64,000 bases of DNA from Coprobacter tertius (GCF_024330105.1 NZ_JANDHW010000004.1:124001-188000); one strand, 5' to 3'. Counted from the first letter of the stretch, positions 10,673 to 20,316 are shown. Notes: generated by a model from the letters alone, not told the origin. A program made the numbers and translations.

Positions 10673-11380
10673 TCAACATTCATCTGTATCATCCTCTTCA
10701 TTCAGCACGCCTTTCAATCGATCTCTGTCGAGAATCATTATTTCACGAGGTGTATAATCGATAATCCCGTCTTCTTTGAGCTCATTCAACGCATTCATAA
10801 AAATAGAACGCTGTACGCCGAAAAAAGTATATAAATCTTTTTGTTTGCAAATAATACGTATATCGGTAGAACGCCGTTGGGTTAAGCATAAAATCCAAAA
10901 AGCCAGTTTTTCTTTCACATTTCCCGATGATAAAAGTAGAAAAGTTTCGACACTCTTCTGAGACCTGCGAGAAATGATATTCAACAAATTGATCAGGAAA
11001 ATAGGCTCATTCTGCATGATATCTACAAAAGTCGCTTTATCGAGCTGCATAATACCCGTATCTTCTACGGCATACATATCCGATGGATAATACGTACTGC
11101 GTCCGAACATATGATTCGGAGCTAATACATTGGGAGCACTCAACACCTCGGATATTTTAATCTTCCCGCTACGATTGGTAGTTTCAGAACGTACCCTTCC
11201 GGAAATAAGAAATTTCAAATGAGTACATTCTTCCCCTTTAGAAACCACTTTATCCCCTTGGTGATATTTCAAAAAATGGAATTTGGTCTTTTCTATTAAT
11301 TCAGAAATTTTTACTCTGCTTACCCCTTGGAATAAAGGCAATTGCATGAGTACATCATACATACTATCCATTATATTCAT
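10673..11380 (-). CDS. Crp/Fnr-family transcriptional regulator
   Basis: A 235-residue protein with a cyclic-nucleotide-binding beta-roll (about 15-130; GDKVVSKGEECTHLKFLISG) and a C-terminal winged helix-turn-helix (about 165-225; ICKQKDLYTFFGVQRSIFMN, then LKEDGIIDY). The beta-roll lacks the clear RxS phosphate-binding signature of cAMP receptors and there is no N-terminal cysteine cluster for an Fnr-type Fe-S centre. Its ligand is therefore unknown. It is a single-gene unit ending against typA. The targets cannot be told from position. Start at MNIMDSM; MDSM (three codons later) is also possible. Confidence 0.9.
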   Translation of the reverse strand: MNIMDSMYDVLMQLPLFQGVSRVKISELIEKTKFHFLKYHQGDKVVSKGEECTHLKFLISGRVRSETTNRSGKIKISEVLSAPNVLAPNHMFGRSTYYPSDMYAVEDTGIMQLDKATFVDIMQNEPIFLINLLNIISRRSQKSVETFLLLSSGNVKEKLAFWILCLTQRRSTDIRIICKQKDLYTFFGVQRSIFMNALNELKEDGIIDYTPREIMILDRDRLKGVLNEEDDTDEC

Positions 11381-11462
11381 AATTTAATAAGCCAAATTTA
11401 TAAATAATAATCATAATCCAGTGATACTTAAACATAAAATCATCTTAATTGTTTATAAACAA

Positions 11463-11489
11463 TTGATTTATTTTTTTTTGTTAACTTTG
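11463..11489 (+). promoter_or_regulatory. Promoter of marC
   Basis: TTG (11463-11465) followed after 16 bases by TAACTTTG (11482-11489), a perfect -7 match. The start codon is 26 bases downstream. Confidence 0.7.
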
Positions 11490-11515
11490 TAATCTCAAAA
11501 TAAAATACTTGTTTT

Positions 11516-12115
11516 ATGCAGGAATTAAGTTTCAGTTTTCAGGAAGTCATCAGCGCATTCGTCGTTCTGTTTGCCGTAATAGATATTACAGGTCTCATTC
11601 CGATTATTATCGATCTTAAAGAAAAAGGGAATGAAATAAGTGCATGGAAAGCATCATTTTACTCTCTTGCTACATTTATCGCATTTCTCTTTATGGGGAA
11701 TATGGTATTGCAACTGTTTCATGTAGATATCTCATCTTTTGCTATTGCGGGTTCACTGGTTATATTCGTAATGGCGGTAGAAATGATTTTCGGAGTAGAA
11801 ATATTTAAAATGGACGGTCCCAAAGGAACTACAACTATCGTCCCCCTCGTATTTCCTCTTATCGCCGGGGCTGGTTCTTTTACCGCATTACTCTCGTTAC
11901 GTGCGTTATACAGTCTTCTCAATATCATTATAGCATTGGTAATGAATATTGCGGTTATTTACATCGTCATCAGATATGTACATGTGTTGGAGAGGATTTT
12001 AGGGAAAGGAGGCATTTATGTGTTACGTAAATTTTTCGGAATTATCCTGCTGGCAATTTCGGTAAGGATGTTTATCGATAATCTTGTCACTCTTTTGGCA
12101 TCTTTTCCTCATTAA
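11516..12115 (+). CDS. MarC-family integral membrane protein
   Basis: A 199-residue, very hydrophobic protein with about six membrane helices and the MarC/UPF0056 pattern: FAVIDITGLIPIIIDL near residue 20, VEMIFGVEIFKMD in the middle and PLVFPLIAGAGSFTALLSLRA (about 110) before the fourth helix. The family has no proven biochemical activity; an early link to multidrug resistance was withdrawn. It has its own promoter. Its 3' end overlaps the 3' end of the convergent rhomboid gene by 29 bases, so the two transcripts are antisense to each other there. Confidence 0.92.
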   Translation: MQELSFSFQEVISAFVVLFAVIDITGLIPIIIDLKEKGNEISAWKASFYSLATFIAFLFMGNMVLQLFHVDISSFAIAGSLVIFVMAVEMIFGVEIFKMDGPKGTTTIVPLVFPLIAGAGSFTALLSLRALYSLLNIIIALVMNIAVIYIVIRYVHVLERILGKGGIYVLRKFFGIILLAISVRMFIDNLVTLLASFPH

Positions 12116-12788
12116 TATCTTCGGCACGATTTTGATGAAACTCATCTTCTTTTTCCAAAAAGGGAGGGTCTGCCCATTCGGGCCATTCTTCATCATCTTC
12201 GGAAATTTCTCTCTGTGATATGCGGGGACGAAATGCTGCCGCCAATATAAATCCTGACATAGCCCCGCTTAAATGCCCCTCCCAGGAAACATCAGGATCG
12301 ATATATTCAGCTACGGGAAACATATTCCAAAGAATACTCCCATATAAAAAAACTACGACAAGAGAAACAGCCATTAAAGGAAAATCTTTTCTGAAAACAC
12401 CACTGAAAAACAAGAAAAAAACCAGTCCGTAAATAAGACCGCTAGCACCGATATGTGTGCCTGTACGTCCAATAAGCCAGGTAAATATTCCCGATAAAAT
12501 CCAAAGCCATAGCACCACCTTCGGTGCTACATCCCGATAAAAAAGAAATAAAATCCATCCCAATACCAATAAAGGAATCGTATTCGCTAATAAATGAGAA
12601 AAACCAGAATGTATAAAAGAATAGGTAAATATATGTAGAAGGCTCTGCCATCGACGGGGTTCGATACCCAAAAACGAAAAGTCGTAACCGAATTCCCATT
12701 CGATCACTCGGACAATCCAAAGCAAAAGAATAAAAAAAGCAGGGAAAGCCAAGGCATAAACCATTCTTTTTGGCTCGGAGATCGTCAT
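12087..12788 (-). CDS. Rhomboid-family intramembrane serine protease
   Basis: A polytopic membrane protein of 233 residues. The catalytic serine lies in THIGASGLIYGL (GASG, about residue 115) and the catalytic histidine in WEGHLSGAMSG (about 170), both in membrane helices as rhomboids require. HSGFSHLLANTIPLLVLG (about 60-80) matches the helix 2 region. An acidic cytoplasmic tail with several D/E clusters follows. The start is set at MTISEPKR (12788), because the promoter element TAACTTTG (12828-12821) places the transcript start almost on the upstream ATG at 12815. The substrate is unknown. Confidence 0.93.
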   Translation of the reverse strand: MTISEPKRMVYALAFPAFFILLLWIVRVIEWEFGYDFSFLGIEPRRWQSLLHIFTYSFIHSGFSHLLANTIPLLVLGWILFLFYRDVAPKVVLWLWILSGIFTWLIGRTGTHIGASGLIYGLVFFLFFSGVFRKDFPLMAVSLVVVFLYGSILWNMFPVAEYIDPDVSWEGHLSGAMSGFILAAAFRPRISQREISEDDEEWPEWADPPFLEKEDEFHQNRAEDINEEKMPKE

Positions 12789-12820
12789 TGAATAATCATT
12801 TTGATAAATACACAATTATT

Positions 12821-12828
12821 CAAAGTTA
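12821..12828 (-). promoter_or_regulatory. Putative -7 element of the rhomboid gene
   Basis: TAACTTTG on the minus strand, a perfect -7 match, 33 bases ahead of the chosen start codon. Confidence 0.6.
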
Positions 12829-12929
12829 TTCTATTCCGAATAAAAAAACAAGAACTCAGCATTTTTTTAAACTTTAATTAAAAGCGGACTATTTTATTAC
12901 CGTCTTATTCGAATTAGCTGTTTATAAAT

Positions 12930-12960
12930 TTTGTTTATTAATTTAATTTCGCTATATTCG
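12930..12960 (+). promoter_or_regulatory. Promoter of the glycogen operon
   Basis: TTTG (12930-12933), 19 bases, then TATATTCG (12953-12960), one base off the -7 consensus. It predicts a leader of about 65 nt before the debranching enzyme gene. Confidence 0.65.
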
Positions 12961-13030
12961 GCAGAATAAAAAATTTATATTAAATCTAATACTTTAATAT
13001 TCATAACAGTCAATTTATCTTAATAAATCT

Positions 13031-14974
13031 ATGAGTTATCTGAAGTTTGACAAAAGTTTAATGATAAACTTGGAGCAATCCCTCCCTAAGGAGATTTTGC
13101 GAACAAATAAATCAGGGGCTTATCACTGCACGACGATCGTCGATTGCAATACACGCAAACAACACGGTTTATTAGTGATACCGATCCCTGAACTGGACAG
13201 TGACAATCATGTCCTTTTATCTTCTCTCGACGAGACCGTAATACAGCACGGCGCACCTTTTAATCTCGGATTACACAAATATCAGGGAAACTGTTACAGT
13301 CCCAACGGCCATAAATACATCCGGGAGTTTACCTGTGAATCGGTACCACAAACAATTTACAGAGTAGGAGGAGTCGTTCTTACAAAAGAAAAAGTATTTA
13401 TATCACACGAAAACCGCATTCTGATAAAATACACACTTGTCGATGCACATTCTGAAACGACACTGCAATTCAGGCCATTCCTGGCATTTAGAAATGCAAA
13501 TGCACTATGCGTAGAAAATCAGAATATAGACCAAAGTTACGAATTAGCGGAAAACGGAATCAGTTATAGCTTGTATCCGGGCTATCCGAGATTATATATG
13601 CAATTCAGTAAGCCGGTTACGTTTACATTCGGTCCCTATTGGAACAAAGGAATTGAATATATTAAAGATCAGGAACGCGGATACGAATATAAAGAAGACC
13701 TATATGTACCGGGATATTTCGAACTTCCTATAAAAAAAGGAGAAAGCATTATTTTTTCGGCTGGTATCGGAGAAATAAAACCTCGATCGTTAAATGCTTT
13801 ATATGCTCGGGAAATAAAAAACCGAACCTTTCGCAGTAGTTTTTTCAACAGCCTGAAAAACTCGGCGCAACAATTTTATATCAAACGCGGTAAAGACAAC
13901 TATTTATTGGCTGGTTATCCGTGGTTTAAAGTTCGTGCACGAGATACATTTATCGCTTTACCGGGATGTACTCTGGCTATCGGTGATAAGGAAATGTTCG
14001 AAAAGATAATGGCAACAGCCGAAAAGGCGATTCGGCATTTCATGAAAACCGGCGAAAAAGATACTACTATACAAGAAATAGACGAGCCTGATATTATTTT
14101 ATGGTGTATTTGGGCATTACAACAATATGCAAAAGAAATATCTCTTACCGAGTGCTCTGAAAAATACGGTAAATTAATCGATGAAATGATCGATTATATT
14201 ATGAAAGGGCATCATCCTAACCTGTTTTTACACGAAAACGGGCTACTTTACAGTAATGGTAAAGACCAGATTATCTCCTGGATGAATTCTACACTTTACG
14301 GACGACCTTTGATTCCCCGCAGCGGTTATCTGGTAGAATTTAATGCCCTATGGTACAATGCCCTGAAATTTGTGGCATCTCTACCTGTAAATTCCGAAAA
14401 AACCGGTCGCATTGAAAAACTGGAGGCTTTAGCAGAAAAAAGCGGAATGTCTTTCAAAGACATGTTCCTCAATGATTGCGGTTATCTTTTCGATTACGTA
14501 GATGGCAATTTTGCAGATTGGAGTGTAAGACCGAATATGCTTTTCGCTCTTTCGACCGAATTTTCACCTCTCGACAAAACACAACGAAAAACAGCTCTCG
14601 ATGTAGTCACTCGAGAATTGCTTACTCCCAAAGGAATAAGAACCTTAAGTCCGAAAAGTCACGGATATAATCCCACTTACGCTGGATCTCAAGAAGAACG
14701 TGATAAAGCTTACCACCAAGGGTCTACCCGTCCCTGGCTGATGGGCGCATATGCAGACGCTTACCTAAAAGTTTTCGGATTAAGCGGTGTCTCGTTCCTC
14801 GAACGCATGCTTATCGGCTTTGAAGAAGAAATGTCGAATAACTGTATCGGAACGATTTCTGAATTATTCGACGGCAATCCACCTTTCATGGGAAGGGGTG
14901 CGATCAGCTTTGCCCCCAATGTAGGAGAAATTTTACGAATATTGAATTTATTGAAAAAATACAACCACCTTTAA
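13031..14974 (+). CDS. Glycogen debranching enzyme (GDE_N + amylo-alpha-1,6-glucosidase domain)
   Basis: A 647-residue cytoplasmic protein of the archaeal/bacterial debranching type. The N-terminal beta-sandwich (about 20-260) starts with LPKEILRTNKSGAYHCTTIVDCNTRKQHGLL (landmark near residue 20), and the C-terminal (alpha/alpha)6 barrel covers about 290-640. Family-typical segments are YPWFKVRARDTFIALPG (about 300), the acidic motif IDEPDIILWCIWAL and GSTRPWLMGAYADAY. It should hydrolyse alpha-1,6 branch points left after phosphorolysis of glycogen. It is first in an operon with a GT4 glycosyltransferase and a GH57 enzyme (gaps of 12 and 31 bases). Together these form a glycogen synthesis and turnover unit. 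Confidence 0.93.
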   Translation: MSYLKFDKSLMINLEQSLPKEILRTNKSGAYHCTTIVDCNTRKQHGLLVIPIPELDSDNHVLLSSLDETVIQHGAPFNLGLHKYQGNCYSPNGHKYIREFTCESVPQTIYRVGGVVLTKEKVFISHENRILIKYTLVDAHSETTLQFRPFLAFRNANALCVENQNIDQSYELAENGISYSLYPGYPRLYMQFSKPVTFTFGPYWNKGIEYIKDQERGYEYKEDLYVPGYFELPIKKGESIIFSAGIGEIKPRSLNALYAREIKNRTFRSSFFNSLKNSAQQFYIKRGKDNYLLAGYPWFKVRARDTFIALPGCTLAIGDKEMFEKIMATAEKAIRHFMKTGEKDTTIQEIDEPDIILWCIWALQQYAKEISLTECSEKYGKLIDEMIDYIMKGHHPNLFLHENGLLYSNGKDQIISWMNSTLYGRPLIPRSGYLVEFNALWYNALKFVASLPVNSEKTGRIEKLEALAEKSGMSFKDMFLNDCGYLFDYVDGNFADWSVRPNMLFALSTEFSPLDKTQRKTALDVVTRELLTPKGIRTLSPKSHGYNPTYAGSQEERDKAYHQGSTRPWLMGAYADAYLKVFGLSGVSFLERMLIGFEEEMSNNCIGTISELFDGNPPFMGRGAISFAPNVGEILRILNLLKKYNHL

Positions 14975-14986
14975 AAACCACGATGT

Positions 14987-16249
14987 ATGAAAGCTCTCAT
15001 GTTCGGGTGGGAATTCCCGCCCCATATTCTCGGAGGTCTCGGAACAGCAAGTTACGGCCTCACAAAGGGAATGTCGGAATGCGGTGACATGGATATTACA
15101 TTCGTGATACCCAAGCCCTGGGGCGACGAAGATAAAAGTTTCGCCCGCATCATAGGTGCAGGGAATACCCCGGTTGTATGGCGTGACGTTGCATGGGAAA
15201 CCGTAGCTGAAAGATTAGGCCGTTACATGGATCCTCAAGATTATTATAATCTAAGAGATCATATATATGCCGATTTCAATTACATGCATACCAACGACCT
15301 GGGTTGCATCGAATTCTCAGGCCGATATCCCGATAATTTACTGGAAGAAATAAACAATTATTCGATTGTTGCCGGAGTAATTGCCCGTACATTTCCCTGC
15401 GATGTGATACACTCGCACGATTGGCTCACCTACCCGGCAGGAATACATGCTAAACAAGTAACCGGCAAACCTCTTGTCATACACGTACACGCCACTGATT
15501 TCGATCGCAGCCGAGGGAACGTGAATCCGACAGTTTACGGAATAGAGAAAGACGGAATGGACCAAGCCGATCACATTATTACAGTAAGTAACCTTACCCG
15601 GAAAACCGTTATTGAAAAATATAATATCGATCCGGCAAAAGTAACGACAGTACATAATGCCGTAGAACCTTTGAGCAAAGATATCATGGCCATACAAATG
15701 CCCAAAAACACAAAAGACAAAGTAGTTACTTTTCTGGGGCGCATCACCATGCAGAAAGGCCCGGAATACTTTGTGGAAGCAGCGGCTCGTGTATTACAGA
15801 AAACCAATAACGTACGATTTGTGATGGCCGGTAGTGGAGATATGATGGATAAAATGATACGATTAGCTGCACGCAGAAACATTTCTGACCGTTTCCATTT
15901 TACCGGATTCTTAAAAGGGAAACAGGTATATGAAATGCTGAAAGCAAGCGATGTATATATCATGCCATCGGTTTCCGAACCATTCGGTATTTCACCTCTC
16001 GAGGCAATGCAAGTCGGCGTTCCTTCCATTATCTCCAAACAGTCGGGATGTGCCGAAATTCTCACCAATGTAATAAAAACCGACTATTGGGATATCGATG
16101 CTATGGCCGACGCCATTTACTCGATTATTACTTACCCGGCCATGTACCATCAGTTAAAAACCGAAGGGAAACGAGAAGTGGACGAAATAAAATGGAAATA
16201 CGCAGGCCAGAAAGTCATCGATATATACCACCGTATTACCGGGAAATAA
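14987..16249 (+). CDS. GT4-type glycosyltransferase, probable glycogen synthase
   Basis: A 420-residue GT-B enzyme. The N-terminal Rossmann half begins MLMFGWEFPPHILGGLGTA-like (KALMFGWEFPPHILGGLG), where the GGLG loop binds the nucleotide-sugar. HSHDWLTYPAG (about 138) is typical of starch/glycogen synthases and their relatives. The C-terminal half has FLGRITMQKGPEYFVEAA (about 247) and the E-x7-E nucleotide-sugar motif SEPFGISPLEAMQVGVP (about 325). The operon context (debranching enzyme upstream, GH57 downstream) makes glycogen synthesis from ADP- or UDP-glucose the likely job, as in other Bacteroidales that lack a classical GT5 GlgA here. The exact donor is unproven. Confidence 0.9.
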   Translation: MKALMFGWEFPPHILGGLGTASYGLTKGMSECGDMDITFVIPKPWGDEDKSFARIIGAGNTPVVWRDVAWETVAERLGRYMDPQDYYNLRDHIYADFNYMHTNDLGCIEFSGRYPDNLLEEINNYSIVAGVIARTFPCDVIHSHDWLTYPAGIHAKQVTGKPLVIHVHATDFDRSRGNVNPTVYGIEKDGMDQADHIITVSNLTRKTVIEKYNIDPAKVTTVHNAVEPLSKDIMAIQMPKNTKDKVVTFLGRITMQKGPEYFVEAAARVLQKTNNVRFVMAGSGDMMDKMIRLAARRNISDRFHFTGFLKGKQVYEMLKASDVYIMPSVSEPFGISPLEAMQVGVPSIISKQSGCAEILTNVIKTDYWDIDAMADAIYSIITYPAMYHQLKTEGKREVDEIKWKYAGQKVIDIYHRITGK

Positions 16250-16280
16250 ATTCCAATATATGAATTAAACGCAACAAGAT

Positions 16281-17699
16281 ATGAAAACAATCTGCTTTTA
16301 TTTTCAAATACACCAACCTTTTCGTCTGAAACGTTATCGTTTTTTCGATATCGGTAACGACCACTATTATTACGACGATTTCAACAACGAAGAGATCATG
16401 CATCGTATTGCACAACGATCTTATATACCGGCTAACTATACCCTGCTCGAGATGATAAAAAACTCCAACGGGAAGTTCAAAGCCGCCTTTTCCATTTCGG
16501 GTATCGCACTCGAACAACTCGAAATATATGTTCCAGAATTTATCGACAGCATGAAGGAACTTATTAAAACGGGCTGTGTTGAAATGCTTTCCGAAACTTA
16601 TGCACATTCACTGGCATCTTTAAAAGACCCCGAAGAATTCGCCAATCAGATAAAAGCTCATGACGATAAAATAGAAACCCTTTTCGGTGTAAGGCCAAAA
16701 GTTTTCCGCAATACGGAGTTGATATATTCAGACGATATTGCCTCGATGGTTTCGGCCCTCGGATTTAAAGGATGTATTACCGAAGGTGCCAAACATATTT
16801 TGGGATGGAAAAGCCCCAACTACCTATACAATTCGACAGTTGTTCCCAAACTTAAGCTTTTACTGAAAAACTCAAAAGTAAGCGATGACATCACTTTCCG
16901 TTTTTCGAATTATGACTGGAGTGAATACCCGCTCACCGCAGACAAATTTATGCGATGGATACACGACACTCCCGAAGAAGAGCAAATCATAAATCTCTTT
17001 ATGAATTATGAGACTTTAGGGGAACTACAACCACGAGAAAGCGGAATTTTCGAATTTATGCGGGCATTACCGCGCTTTGCGGAGGGAATGGGCATTACTT
17101 TCTCCACACCGTCTGAGGTAATTTCCAAACTGAAACCTGTAGGTTCATTATCGATGCCTTACCCCATATCGTGGGCCGACGAAGAACGGGATACCAGTGC
17201 ATGGTTAGGAAATGTACTGCAAAACGAGGCATTCGAAAAACTTTATTCTGTTGCCGAAAGGGTAAGGCTTTGCGATGACAGAAGGTTGAAACAAGACTGG
17301 AATTATTTGCAAACGAGTGACCATTTTTATTATATGTGCACAAAACATTTTTCAGACGGTGCCGTACACAGCCATTATAGCCCTTATGAAACTCCTTATG
17401 AAGCGTTTACCAATTACATGAATGTACTTAGCGATTTCATCGTTCGTGTAGAAGCCCAATATCCGGCGTCGATCGAAAACGAGGAACTGAATTCGCTGAT
17501 TACAACCATACGTAATCAGGCCTCTGAAATAGAACTTTTACAAAAAGAACTAAAGTCGGCTAAGGCGGAAAAGAAAGCTGCGGCATTAGCTAAAAAAACT
17601 GCTCAAGCTAAAATTCCAACAAAGCCGAAAACCGATAATACCGATAAAAAGGTACAGGAAAAGAAAACTTCTTCATCCTCGAAAAAAACAAAAAAATAA
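16281..17699 (+). CDS. GH57-family alpha-amylase/glucanotransferase
   Basis: A 472-residue cytoplasmic glycoside hydrolase. GH57 region 1 is FYFQIHQPFRLKRY (residues 5-18). A later conserved block, RPKVFRNTELIYSDDIA (about 142), contains the expected catalytic glutamate in NTEL. The barrel ends near residue 390, followed by a coiled coil (residues about 400-440) and a lysine/alanine-rich low-complexity tail ending SSKKTKK. The tail is probably disordered and could tether the enzyme to the polyanionic surroundings or to partners. Last gene of the glycogen operon, followed by a terminator. Family is secure; whether it is a hydrolase, a 4-alpha-glucanotransferase or a branching-type enzyme is not resolved. 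Confidence 0.9.
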   Translation: MKTICFYFQIHQPFRLKRYRFFDIGNDHYYYDDFNNEEIMHRIAQRSYIPANYTLLEMIKNSNGKFKAAFSISGIALEQLEIYVPEFIDSMKELIKTGCVEMLSETYAHSLASLKDPEEFANQIKAHDDKIETLFGVRPKVFRNTELIYSDDIASMVSALGFKGCITEGAKHILGWKSPNYLYNSTVVPKLKLLLKNSKVSDDITFRFSNYDWSEYPLTADKFMRWIHDTPEEEQIINLFMNYETLGELQPRESGIFEFMRALPRFAEGMGITFSTPSEVISKLKPVGSLSMPYPISWADEERDTSAWLGNVLQNEAFEKLYSVAERVRLCDDRRLKQDWNYLQTSDHFYYMCTKHFSDGAVHSHYSPYETPYEAFTNYMNVLSDFIVRVEAQYPASIENEELNSLITTIRNQASEIELLQKELKSAKAEKKAAALAKKTAQAKIPTKPKTDNTDKKVQEKKTSSSSKKTKK

Positions 17700-17714
17700 A
17701 CAGCATACATAAAC

Positions 17715-17753
17715 AACGGCGGTACATTAAATCTTATAATGTGTACCGCCGTT
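17715..17753 (+). terminator. Terminator after the glycogen operon
   Basis: A perfect 12-bp stem AACGGCGGTACA (17715-17726) / complement (17742-17753) with a 15-base AT loop. The T-run after it is weak (ATTCATAATTT). Confidence 0.75.
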
Positions 17754-17816
17754 ATTCATAATTTAATCAGGTATAAACTATATAATTCCTTATATACGTT
17801 ATTCTCTGTAATAAAA

Positions 17817-19355
17817 TCAGAACCCGAAATCCTCGAGAACAATACGTTCCGATGCATTTTCCTCAATTTTACGGGCTTCTCCATGTTCGGACAACCCCTC
17901 TACATAGATTGCTTTTTGAGGAATAGCCGGACATACCGATTCGCAACCTCCACAGCCGACGCAGAGATCCTGTTCGATATGAGGAATCGTTAGTTCTCCT
18001 TCATATTTAACCATACTTACCGCCTGAGTAGGACAATGCTCAGAACAAGCACCGCAACTCGTGTGATCGGTATGTACAATACACCTTTCCACATCGAAGT
18101 GCACTTCTCCCAATTTCAATTTATGTTTTTCTTCCCGTGTTATCGGTTTGAGCGCATGAGCAGGGCAAATATCCGAACATAACGTACAATCGAAATTACA
18201 AAAACCTTTTTCGTATGACAACATAGGCAACATAATTCCAGAAAAACCATATTCAGTAAAAGCCGGTTTAATAACTTTAGAAGGGCATTTGCTTACACAC
18301 AAATGACAGGCAGTACAATGGTCGATAAAATTCTCGGCACTTAATCCTCCCGGTGGGACAATAGGTTGTTTACGGGGCGAATTTCCCCGAGATATTTTAC
18401 CTTTAGGCACGACTTTCGCCTCAACAGCAGTAGCAACCATTAAAGACGACAACGCGAGAAAATAGCGCCGGGAAGCAAAACCGCCTGTCTCTCTTTTCTG
18501 TATTTCCTTTTCTGTTGTTTTTCCGGGAAACCAGGTATATCTTATCGCCCCTTGTTTACATGCCGTAAGACAGTCGAAACAATCGACACAACGGGAATAA
18601 TCGATACGATGCTTGGCCGCATCGATACAGGATGCTTTACACTTGCGGCTACAAACCGTACAACCGTTACATTTCTCGACATCGATATAGGGTTTTAATA
18701 ATGCAAATCGTGATACATACCCGAGCATAGTTCCTACAGGACATACTGTATTACAATAAATACGGCCGTTTTTGAACGCCAATGCCACAATGATAACCAA
18801 TGAAACCAAAGCTATAATAAACGACGACACAGAGGCTATATAAACCTCAATATGGTATAAGGAGTAGTTTCCGAAACGATTAAAAATATATGCCAGTACA
18901 TTATTGATTCCCGCAAATACAGGTAAAAACAAATTATTAACAAAACGTCCGTATATGCTATATGGCTCTATAAGAGCGACAAGAAACGCAATATTAAAAA
19001 CCAGCACCAGAAAAAAGAATACGAGGAACGATATACGCAAACCCTTATTCTCAGCAATATACTTAAACTTCTTTTTCTTATTAAACGCTAAAGCGATACG
19101 ATTGATAACATCCTGAAAAATACCCAATGGGCAGATAACCGAACAATAAATACGGCCGAAAACCAAACTGAGTACGATCACGATAACTGCAGCTACCAAT
19201 GCGATCATACCGCCCGAAAGCAATGCCGGCCCCAATTGAATGTGTTCGAGGAAATGAAATTTATGGGATAATATTCCCCAGAAATCGAGAAAATAGCAAG
19301 TTATTCCCAACATGACCAATACGGCCAATATTTGTCTTATTCTCTTTAATAACAT
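17817..19355 (-). CDS. Membrane-bound polyferredoxin (NapH/NosR-like 4Fe-4S protein)
   Basis: A 512-residue protein. The N-terminal part (to about 215) has about five membrane helices and two CxxxCP motifs (GRIYCSVICPLG, GRIYCNTVCPVG) as in NapH/NosR/CcoG-type electron carriers. Then come several 4Fe-4S clusters: CNGCTVCSRKC (about 230), CVDCFDCLTAC (about 258), CTACHLCVSKCP (about 350), CTLCSDICP (about 395), CGACSEHCP (about 437) and CVGCGGCESVCP (about 468). A twin-arginine-like stretch (SRRYFLALSS, about 295) sits in the middle, where the chain probably crosses the membrane again. It is likely an electron conduit between quinone/ferredoxin pools. It lies 10 bases after the DUF362 gene, so the two act together, but donor and acceptor are unknown. 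Confidence 0.88.
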   Translation of the reverse strand: MLLKRIRQILAVLVMLGITCYFLDFWGILSHKFHFLEHIQLGPALLSGGMIALVAAVIVIVLSLVFGRIYCSVICPLGIFQDVINRIALAFNKKKKFKYIAENKGLRISFLVFFFLVLVFNIAFLVALIEPYSIYGRFVNNLFLPVFAGINNVLAYIFNRFGNYSLYHIEVYIASVSSFIIALVSLVIIVALAFKNGRIYCNTVCPVGTMLGYVSRFALLKPYIDVEKCNGCTVCSRKCKASCIDAAKHRIDYSRCVDCFDCLTACKQGAIRYTWFPGKTTEKEIQKRETGGFASRRYFLALSSLMVATAVEAKVVPKGKISRGNSPRKQPIVPPGGLSAENFIDHCTACHLCVSKCPSKVIKPAFTEYGFSGIMLPMLSYEKGFCNFDCTLCSDICPAHALKPITREEKHKLKLGEVHFDVERCIVHTDHTSCGACSEHCPTQAVSMVKYEGELTIPHIEQDLCVGCGGCESVCPAIPQKAIYVEGLSEHGEARKIEENASERIVLEDFGF

Positions 19356-19365
19356 GGTTTCCGGA

Positions 19366-20316
19366 TTATAATTTTATTTTCTTTACTTTCAAATTGTTGA
19401 CATTCATAGTACCTAACCGCAATTCCTGTGCTTTAGCAAGGTAAGGGACATTCTCGAGTGGCATTTCCCGCAGTTGGTTAAAAAAACGAGTAGCAGCCGT
19501 ATCGGCGGCGACTATATCTGTAGACAAAATAAGGGCTTTCGTTATTACTACATCTCCCTGGTTAGTTCCTCGTGGGCCGTTATTAAGCATAACGCGATAC
19601 GCATCGATAATATTCAATACCGGCTTCTTATCAAGGGTAGAGCAATCGGCTATACATTGCTGTAAATCATTTTGATGAAAATATCCTCTATCCCAAACAA
19701 TACCCATGAGATTTTTCATAGCAATAGTCATTTGAGCGCCTCCATGATTCTTTAAAACCGGAACATTCAACCATACATCACAATCGAGAATAGCTTTATG
19801 AATCAATGCCGATTTTAAAGATTTACCTTTCGGCAGTTCTACTTGAGAATAATAACTTTCTTCGTTTCCGGGTAAAACCTTTGCCCCTTCAGCCTTAGCT
19901 GCTGCTTCAATCCCACTGTTGGCATAGCACAAGCGCCAATTATCACACGTATGATCAAATACAACAACTTCGGAGGCACCTGCTTCAAAACATTGCTTTA
20001 CAATCTCCCGTACAAGAGCCGGATGAGTATTTGCGCCGAATTCGGGGCGTTTATCCCACCCGATATTGGGTTTTACAACAACTTTATTTCCCGGTTTTAC
20101 ATAACGTGACATCCCCCCTGCCTCAACAATCGCTTTACGAAACATGACATCGGGTTCGCCTCCCATCACCGCCACCAAGTCATAATTCCCTCCCGGGGCG
20201 GCAACCCCTTTTTGCGACATTGTTTCCAACTTGTTTTTATTCCCGCTACCCGAACACCCATAAGTAGCAGCCATGCCGGCGACAGCCATTGCTTTTAGAA
20301 ATTCACGTCTCTTCAT
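19366..20316 (-). CDS. Tat-exported DUF362 protein (lipoprotein)
   Basis: A 316-residue protein with a twin-arginine signal (MKRREFLKAMAVAGMAA) and a possible lipobox cysteine (TYGCSG, about residue 21). The mature part is a DUF362 domain: VVVKPNIGWDKRP, VFDHTCDNWRLCYANSGI, NVPVLKNHGGAQMTIAMKNLMG. No Fe-S cluster motif is present. The start is 20316, not the upstream ATG at 20361, because a clear promoter (TATATTTG, 20343-20336) lies between them. Co-transcribed with the polyferredoxin. DUF362 proteins often accompany ferredoxins; their chemistry is unknown. Confidence 0.88.
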   Translation of the reverse strand: MKRREFLKAMAVAGMAATYGCSGSGNKNKLETMSQKGVAAPGGNYDLVAVMGGEPDVMFRKAIVEAGGMSRYVKPGNKVVVKPNIGWDKRPEFGANTHPALVREIVKQCFEAGASEVVVFDHTCDNWRLCYANSGIEAAAKAEGAKVLPGNEESYYSQVELPKGKSLKSALIHKAILDCDVWLNVPVLKNHGGAQMTIAMKNLMGIVWDRGYFHQNDLQQCIADCSTLDKKPVLNIIDAYRVMLNNGPRGTNQGDVVITKALILSTDIVAADTAATRFFNQLREMPLENVPYLAKAQELRLGTMNVNNLKVKKIKL

